Shown: in pieces, positions 23,540 through 28,493 of the stretch
How the letters are laid out: every line of letters starts with the position of its first letter
Numbering within the stretch: the stretch's first letter is position 1
Source: QQUD01 sp039029915
GTDB lineage: Bacteria > Chloroflexota > Anaerolineae > Promineifilales > Promineifilaceae
Reading direction: 5' to 3'
Length of the DNA: 28,493 bases
Assembly: GCA_039029915.1 (NCBI GenBank)
Contig: JBCCFD010000039.1
Span: 1 to 28,493 of the forward strand
Made by a program: the position numbers and the translations under genes
Notes under the pieces: generated by a model
The model's database searches: none
Told to the model about the DNA's origin: nothing
What the model saw: the letters and a program-made list of their open reading frames with translations, nothing else

Positions 23540-26500
23540 TCAATGTGGTTCGATAATGACGTCTTTCCAATCATTGCGAATAATTGGTGACGTTGGGAAC
23601 TGCTTAATCCACGGTTGCAGCAATAGATGAAACCGTTTGTAAACCAGAGGCAGAATAACAGCACTATCAATGAGCTGTTGTTCTGCCTTTTGATAAATTT
23701 TGAGTCGCTCTTCTTGATTTGACACCCTACGGCCGTTTTCGACAAGCTCAACATAGGCTTGATTTTCCCACTGTGTAAACCCTTGGATACCACTCAAACG
23801 TAAAAAGTTATCCGGATCAGGATAGTCTGCTGACCAGCCTAATATCCACAAATCGGGCACTCGCTCATTCAAGACATGCGTTAAATTTTCCCATGAGAGC
23901 GGCGACCATTCGATCTCAATGTTCAGGTTCTCACGCCATTGAGCCGATAAAAATGGCGTAATTTGTTGGGAATGATTGTAATGAACGGCCGTTAAACAAG
24001 GAAACCCTTCCCCATTTGGAAAACCAGCCTCAGCAAGGAGCTTTCTAGCCAGAGCTGGATCATACGGAAAGCCAATCTCTTTGTGATGACCGGGCATGCC
24101 GGGAGGGACTAATCCACCTGTTGCAGCAAAGCTAACTCCCCTATCAGCAATGCCCGCCAGCTTTTCTCGATCAACAGCTAGGGTTAATGCTTGCCTAACT
24201 TTGAGATCGTTCAGCGGCGCCGCCACGGTTTTCATTCCCACATAAGCAGTTGAAAGAATTGGGCCTGTTAGATAGTCAGATATATTTTTTTGCCGCACGC
24301 GCTCTCTATCGGCCCAGGGCAAATATGTTAAGTTAAAGGCGTCTAGCTGACCTGTTTTGTATGCACCCTCTAGCTCTTTATTTTCTTTCTCGTCAAAATG
24401 GAGAATAACTTGTTCAATGTTTCCTCGGAAACGGCCATAATAATTGGGATTGCGTTCTAAAACGGCCGTGTTACCGATCTCCCACGTGGCTAGTCGAAAA
24501 GCCCCGTTTGTTACAATCGTTTCCGGCTTCCACCACACGTCACCATGCCGTTCAACCACGTGCCGTGGCACTGGAAAAAGGAGCGCAACGGTCATGAGCT
24601 GGGGAAAATAGCTGGTCTGTTCAATAAGCTCAACTTCCAAGGTCACCGCATTTCGCGCCCGCACACCAATCTTTGATACATCAGACAGTTCTTCTTTGTT
24701 AAACGCCTTGGCACCAACAACATCAAATAAGTAAGCTGAATGTCGTTCAGACCGCTGAGGATGGATTAAACGCTGCCAGGCATACTCAAAATCATGCGCT
24801 GTCACCTGAACACCATCTGTCCAATAAACATCATCTCGCAAATGGAAAATGTACCGTCGCCCTTCGTCCAGAAGTTCCCAACGAAATGCCACATCTGGCA
24901 CCACATTCATTTCTGCATTCAACTCAACAAGCCCGCTAAAAAGATGATAGATCACTGTCGCAGAGGCATCATCATAATAGTTCCCCGGATCGAGAGTGAG
25001 AGGCTCCATCGTGGCCAACCGTAACGGATGAGGTGCTGGCTGATTGTTTTTTTCAACACCTAAATCAGTTAGCCTCTGCCAAATTGTAAACCCTTCATCA
25101 TACGCCCGCTGCGCTTCCTTAAAAGCAAAATCGTTGTGATACGTTAAACCTAACTTCATCAAGGTCCGCGCTAATTTTTCATATTGATTCGTTTGGCGAA
25201 GCAGCTGAATAGCTTCTTGATAATGGAGACTGGCTTCTTGATGTGCATAAAATTGGCGGGCCCGATCGCCAGAGAGAAGGGTATACCGAATTGCTTTTTC
25301 TGTTTCGCCTGCTTCTTTAAAATGCCAAGCCAATTGGGGCGCAATGGTTTCGACCTCATCTTCATACAGCCATTCAAGCGCTTGACCAACATCCCCATGA
25401 AGCAGCTCTTTTTCTACCCCCAACAAGCTATTATATAGGTGTCTTTGATAGAGACTGTGTCGAAATTGGAATAAATGAAGGCGTCGACCGCTGACATCAA
25501 AACTCCCCTTTTCCCCCACAAGATGATGTTTTTTATCCAGTTCACGGCTAATTTGCCGCAACAATCCCCTATTTTCAACGGATTGCACGTTAGCAATCAC
25601 CTGGGCGGTAAAGTCTTCGCCTTCTACACTGGCAACGGTAAGCAGATCACGAAGCTCGGTGGCTACTCGACTAATCCGTTCTTCGATGACGGCCCCAATC
25701 CGTGTAGGGAGATCGTGCCAGCTGATTGATTGGGCTGTCTGCCAACGGCCGTTTTCATCTTGAACCAAATCCCCTTTGTCCTGCAGATGGCGCAATAGCT
25801 CAACTGTAAAAAGAGGATGTCCCTTTGTGTGTTGAAAGAGCGCCTCTTGAAAAGCAGGCGAAAATAAATTTGGTTCACTATCTAGAAAGGCTGATACAAA
25901 ATTTCGGCGCTCAGCCTCATCTTCCTTATCTAAGGTAATAAATGGATTCCCATAAATTCGCTGCAGTTCGTTTACAACCTGCAGCAAAGGATGACGGCCG
26001 TTTCCACTATTCACATCTTGTCTGAGCAGAACCTCATCTTCACGAAATGCCCCAACAAGTAAGATGCGGCCCTCAGCCAGCTTTCTTCCCAAATGAAAGA
26101 GTAAATTAACCGATCCTCTATCTGCCCACTGCAAATCGTCTAGCAATAAAATTAGCGGCTTATTTTGTGAAAGCGACAAAAGAACCTGTGTATATTGCAC
26201 AAACAAGGCATTCTGTTGTTCAACGCGTGTCGTCAACTCAATCTGATTATTAACAAGCGCCATCACCCGATGCAGCAGACCGGTTTGTGCCGATAGTAGT
26301 TTCTCACTCTTTTCCAACAGCGTTTTGCCTGTAACAAAGGTGCCAATTAGATCAGTGCCGTTATCCATGAGCGTTTGAATGGTTAGTGGGGCACTATGCA
26401 TAAGCCGCTGAGCCTGCATTTGGGTAATCACAGCCGAACGTCGCTTTCCTTCGACATTACCTGATAGCAAATTGAGAATATCTCTAAAAGGCAGGTACGG

Positions 26501-27031
26501 GTCACCCATACCGGCATGCGCGTTGCAGTTACCTATCGTCACGACAAGGTCTGGAAAGTCTTGCTGCGTTCGCTGGGAAAAGGCGTTCATTAGGGCAGAT
26601 TTTCCACTGCCAGCGCTCCCTTTGATGAAAACGGCCGTTCCCTGCCCAGCAATCACCCGCTTTAGACTATGATCCAACACCTCTATTTCCTGTTCTCGGG
26701 CAACAAGGTGGATCTGATGATCATCAATCGTTAGGGGCACCGATGTAGGCAAATCAAACGTATCAGCAGTTAGATCGCTTTCTAAGGCAAGCATTTGAGG
26801 AACATATTCCCCACGGGCTAGACGGATAAAGTTTGCATACGCTGTTTCTGGCACTTGGAGATGTTCAGCCAAAAGCTCAGCGATCTCTAAAGACGGCCGT
26901 CGTTCATCTCTCTCAATTTTTTTGATTGTATCTGGGGAGCAGATGACAAGCTTGGCTAAAGCGGTACGAGAATAGCGCAGTTGATTGCGTCTTTTTTGAA
27001 CCCACCCACCAAATGAAACAATATCTCCCAT
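23540..27031 (-). CDS. XRE-HTH / STAND ATPase / TPR / SBP_bac_5 fusion regulator
   Basis: An 1163-residue multidomain protein. Residues about 8-65 form an XRE helix-turn-helix (SRTALAKLVICSPDTIKKIE). An AAA/STAND ATPase follows: Walker A GSAGSGKS (138-145), Walker B LILLLDDLQWAD (293-304), VGAFREDEV (about 326-334) and FQFRHSLYQRHLYNSL (521-536), as in large LuxR/AfsR-like regulators. TPR-like helices cover about 560-655. Residues about 668-1160 are a family 5 peptide-type solute-binding domain: DPGNYYDDAS, SGLVELN, YIFHLRDDVYWTDGVQVTAHDFEYAWQR, NGAFRLATWE, VRQALTLAVDREKL and LWILGWSADYPDP. There is no signal peptide, so the binding domain is cytoplasmic and probably a ligand sensor. E. coli SgrR joins a different HTH to a similar domain, without ATPase. 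Target genes are unknown; neighbours are an ABC pair and a secreted protein. Confidence 0.92.
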   Translation of the reverse strand: MGDIVSFGGWVQKRRNQLRYSRTALAKLVICSPDTIKKIERDERRPSLEIAELLAEHLQVPETAYANFIRLARGEYVPQMLALESDLTADTFDLPTSVPLTIDDHQIHLVAREQEIEVLDHSLKRVIAGQGTAVFIKGSAGSGKSALMNAFSQRTQQDFPDLVVTIGNCNAHAGMGDPYLPFRDILNLLSGNVEGKRRSAVITQMQAQRLMHSAPLTIQTLMDNGTDLIGTFVTGKTLLEKSEKLLSAQTGLLHRVMALVNNQIELTTRVEQQNALFVQYTQVLLSLSQNKPLILLLDDLQWADRGSVNLLFHLGRKLAEGRILLVGAFREDEVLLRQDVNSGNGRHPLLQVVNELQRIYGNPFITLDKEDEAERRNFVSAFLDSEPNLFSPAFQEALFQHTKGHPLFTVELLRHLQDKGDLVQDENGRWQTAQSISWHDLPTRIGAVIEERISRVATELRDLLTVASVEGEDFTAQVIANVQSVENRGLLRQISRELDKKHHLVGEKGSFDVSGRRLHLFQFRHSLYQRHLYNSLLGVEKELLHGDVGQALEWLYEDEVETIAPQLAWHFKEAGETEKAIRYTLLSGDRARQFYAHQEASLHYQEAIQLLRQTNQYEKLARTLMKLGLTYHNDFAFKEAQRAYDEGFTIWQRLTDLGVEKNNQPAPHPLRLATMEPLTLDPGNYYDDASATVIYHLFSGLVELNAEMNVVPDVAFRWELLDEGRRYIFHLRDDVYWTDGVQVTAHDFEYAWQRLIHPQRSERHSAYLFDVVGAKAFNKEELSDVSKIGVRARNAVTLEVELIEQTSYFPQLMTVALLFPVPRHVVERHGDVWWKPETIVTNGAFRLATWEIGNTAVLERNPNYYGRFRGNIEQVILHFDEKENKELEGAYKTGQLDAFNLTYLPWADRERVRQKNISDYLTGPILSTAYVGMKTVAAPLNDLKVRQALTLAVDREKLAGIADRGVSFAATGGLVPPGMPGHHKEIGFPYDPALARKLLAEAGFPNGEGFPCLTAVHYNHSQQITPFLSAQWRENLNIEIEWSPLSWENLTHVLNERVPDLWILGWSADYPDPDNFLRLSGIQGFTQWENQAYVELVENGRRVSNQEERLKIYQKAEQQLIDSAVILPLVYKRFHLLLQPWIKQFPTSPIIRNDWKDVIIEPH

Positions 27032-27062
27032 TCACACAACTCTCTGCTTCAATCTAAATCTT

Positions 27063-27102
27063 GTCCCCAATTGTACCTCATTGTGTACCCAATGTTGGGG
27101 AC
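27063..27102. promoter_or_regulatory. Interrupted dyad upstream of the regulator (candidate operator)
   Basis: GTCCCCAA (27063-27070) and TTGGGGAC (27095-27102) are perfect 8-bp arms 24 bp apart, with inner GTAC pairs between. It lies 32-71 nt before the regulator ATG, where autoregulation would act. Confidence 0.5.
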
Positions 27103-27209
27103 CAAACGCAACCTCGATTTCGCTTTAATATAACCAACTGCTTAAACAGTGGTTTTCAGAAAAAATAAATTTACAAAATCAAAATTGCATCACATATCGA
27201 GCAATGTTT

Positions 27210-27243
27210 AATCGGAAAACATGTCATGACACTTTTTCCGATT
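27210..27243. promoter_or_regulatory. 34-bp concentric palindrome (candidate operator)
   Basis: Outer arms AATCGGAAAA (27210-27219) and TTTTCCGATT (27234-27243) enclose the 10-bp palindrome TGTCATGACA (27222-27231) on exactly the same centre; only two of 17 pairs fail. It ends 43 bp before the secreted-protein ATG and about 30 bp before its ribosome site. A weak promoter (TTGCAT at 27185, TTTAAT at 27207) would place it over the transcription start. Confidence 0.65.
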
Positions 27244-27286
27244 GCTAAACAAAAAAGGTTGTGATGGATCATCAGGAGAAAAAAAG

Positions 27287-28285
27287 ATGCATTTATTTAA
27301 TTTGAAATCATTCCGGCTTTTAGTTGGCACAGCCATTGTGGGTGTCCTTGGTATCGTATTTGGAATTACGGCCGTTCAAAATGCGGGGGCAACCGACGGC
27401 AACACCTTTACTCACAAAAGAGCCAACGCTCGCTTAACTGTACAGGGTCATGTTTGTCACGGTGCCAATGTTTACAACAACCTCCCTTTATCCGATTATG
27501 CCAATGCTGAATCCTTCCTTGAGCCGGAAATTTTTGAATTTTGGACTGAATTCTCACCGCCAGAAGTTGGCGTGCTTGGTCCTGATGGCGCCCTTGATGT
27601 CACCGCTGACACCCCGCTCGACAGTATTATGGCCACCCATCTATCAGACGGCATGGCAGAACTGTTAGGGCAAGATTTGGCAAATTTGGTTCCCGAAGAG
27701 CAACTCAATGTCCCTATTCATGATTCATACACGCCAGTTTTATTCGACTTTGATGGGTCAGTCCAAAGTCGACAACAGCTCCCTTGGCAGGTGCCAGCTC
27801 CATTTCCTAACGTCGATAAGTTTACTGTCGATTGGAATCATCGTGAGCCTATCACATTAGCGCAATGGAATCTTGCAGACGGCACCGTACACCTAGTTCG
27901 TTATGCGGATGGCACTGGTTCAGTTCATATTAAGGCGCAAGGCTTAGTACCAAACGCCATCTACACCGTCTGGGAAGTATTCGCCATCACCGATGAACTT
28001 CCTGAAGGTATCGCCCCCATCATGGGCTTGCCAATGGGCGGTCTACCTAATGTCGTCACCGCTGACAAATTTGGTAACGCAACATTTGACCGTCATCTGG
28101 ACTATGACCCATTTGATTTGGAAAATCCCTTGATGTACATTGCACTCTTCCAGCATTGGGACAATGTTTTGTACGGCGTAGGTGCGGTTGGTGAACTGCG
28201 CGGCTTGGCTCCAGGGCTTGTTGGTGGCGACCAACTCTGTTTCCCAACTGGCAATCACCTTTTAGACATTCAAAGTAGAAACTAA
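27287..28285 (+). CDS. Secreted protein of unknown function
   Basis: A 332-residue protein. The ATG at 27287 has AGGAGAA at 27274-27280; a TTG at 27242 in the same frame lies inside the palindrome and is unlikely. Residues 1-35 form a signal peptide with a long hydrophobic core and an AGA cleavage site before TDGN. The mature part has no membrane helix. GTVHLVRYADGTGSVHIKAQGLVPNAIYTVWEVF (middle third) resembles a motif I recall from hypothetical exported proteins with a beta-rich domain, but I cannot name the family. Two cysteines near the ends of the mature part (about C57 and C318) could form a disulfide. It is divergent from the large regulator, whose promoter region it shares, so control by that regulator is plausible. 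A terminator lies downstream, beyond a MITE-like insertion. Confidence 0.85.
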   Translation: MHLFNLKSFRLLVGTAIVGVLGIVFGITAVQNAGATDGNTFTHKRANARLTVQGHVCHGANVYNNLPLSDYANAESFLEPEIFEFWTEFSPPEVGVLGPDGALDVTADTPLDSIMATHLSDGMAELLGQDLANLVPEEQLNVPIHDSYTPVLFDFDGSVQSRQQLPWQVPAPFPNVDKFTVDWNHREPITLAQWNLADGTVHLVRYADGTGSVHIKAQGLVPNAIYTVWEVFAITDELPEGIAPIMGLPMGGLPNVVTADKFGNATFDRHLDYDPFDLENPLMYIALFQHWDNVLYGVGAVGELRGLAPGLVGGDQLCFPTGNHLLDIQSRN

Positions 28286-28315
28286 TATTTTTGATTGCTG
28301 AAACGTAAAATAAAC

Positions 28316-28396
28316 AGGACTTACGCACCCTGAGCCTGTCGAAGGGTTAAGAAAGTCACTTCGGCAGGCTCAGTGACCGCTATTTGCGTAAGTCCT
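28316..28396. mobile_element. 81-bp MITE-like element with nested inverted repeats
   Basis: Perfect 12-bp terminal repeats AGGACTTACGCA (28316-28327) and TGCGTAAGTCCT (28385-28396). Inside is a second pair, CTGAGCCTGTCGAAG (28330-28344) and CTTCGGCAGGCTCAG (28359-28373), 14 of 15 matching. No coding capacity and no clear target duplication. From memory, both the terminal and inner motifs recur between genes in many bacteria, so this is probably a non-autonomous element or a nested pair of them. Confidence 0.7.
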
Positions 28397-28402
28397 AATA
28401 AT

Positions 28403-28444
28403 AAAGGACTTCTGGAAAATGAATGTTCCAGATGGTCTTTTTTT
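28403..28444 (+). terminator. Intrinsic terminator after secreted protein gene
   Basis: AAAGGACTTCTGGAA (28403-28417) pairs with TTCCAGATGGTCTTT (28426-28440), 13 of 15 pairs counting one wobble, 8-nt loop, seven T to 28444. It probably served the secreted-protein gene before the MITE-like element inserted between. Confidence 0.75.
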
Positions 28445-28493
28445 ACGTTAAGATTGTATTGGAGTTTACCGCTTTTGCTTCAGCAAACACTTC

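Larger units (their letters stand above)
556..27375. repeat. Dispersed palindromic octamer ACGGCCGT, 29 copies
   Basis: Exact copies begin at 556, 936, 2175, 4009, 4590, 6074, 7302, 8846, 9547, 9611, 10397, 10864, 11178, 11361, 13285, 13923, 15607, 16644, 17241, 18010, 20662, 23729, 23985, 24462, 25745, 25994, 26631, 26893 and 27368. Near copies are at 8738, 11742, 15056, 21835 and 23012. All lie within coding genes. Many extend to AACGGCCGTT; the longest is 16 bp at 932-947. The coordinates given here only bracket the first and last copy. Confidence 0.9.

Noticed and set aside
27242..27286. Upstream TTG start for the secreted protein
   Set aside because: It lies inside the palindrome, has no ribosome site and would put 15 polar residues before the signal peptide; ATG 27287 has a good ribosome site.
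28043..28328. Minus-strand open frames at the right end
   Set aside because: Shadow frames opposite the secreted-protein gene, partly running into the MITE-like element.

Overview
The window looks like chromosomal DNA of a bacterium with mid-range GC, probably a member of the Chloroflexota. This placement is an inference. It rests on the CIRCE-controlled hrcA-grpE-dnaK-dnaJ-prmA order, a DnaK with the N-terminal insertion of the Gram-negative form, MacB-like ABC systems in two copies, and a very large HTH/STAND-ATPase regulator fused to a solute-binding domain. No tRNA, rRNA, CRISPR array, phage gene or transposase gene was found.

Layout. 1-843 (+) is the 3' part of an arginase-family hydrolase, convergent across a bidirectional terminator with an Old Yellow Enzyme gene (885-2000, -) and a small YdcZ-type membrane protein (2110-2547, -). 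Next on the minus strand is an ABC exporter-like pair: a two-NBD ATPase (5275-6819) and a double-FtsX permease (2858-5272). A further minus-strand cluster (7266-10418) encodes a small membrane protein, a Vps62-like protein with coiled coil and membrane anchor, and an MBL-fold hydrolase. A leucine/valine-dehydrogenase-like gene (10758-11786, +) precedes the heat-shock operon hrcA-grpE-dnaK-dnaJ-prmA (12345-18099, +), which has a sigma-A-type promoter, a perfect CIRCE operator and a 332-nt structured leader. Convergent to it is rpsA-infA (18168-19746, -). This pair is read from a consensus promoter through a leader that holds a 28-codon ORF and a strong intrinsic terminator, which is an attenuator-like layout. 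A second ATPase/permease pair (20395-23531, +) is paralogous to the first. It converges on an 1163-residue regulator (23540-27031, -), which is divergent from a secreted protein (27287-28285, +). The right end carries a MITE-like element and a terminator.

The strongest unexplained signals are sequence-level. (1) The palindrome ACGGCCGT occurs 29 times, all inside genes, against well under one expected by chance. This is like HIP1 of cyanobacteria but with another word. (2) Short intergenic arrays of degenerate 7- or 8-bp units recur in gene gaps; two of them share a GCTGAC core at the same distance before a start codon. (3) The rpsA leader looks like an undescribed attenuation system. (4) The regulator fuses XRE-HTH, STAND ATPase, TPR-like and OppA-like domains in one cytoplasmic protein.
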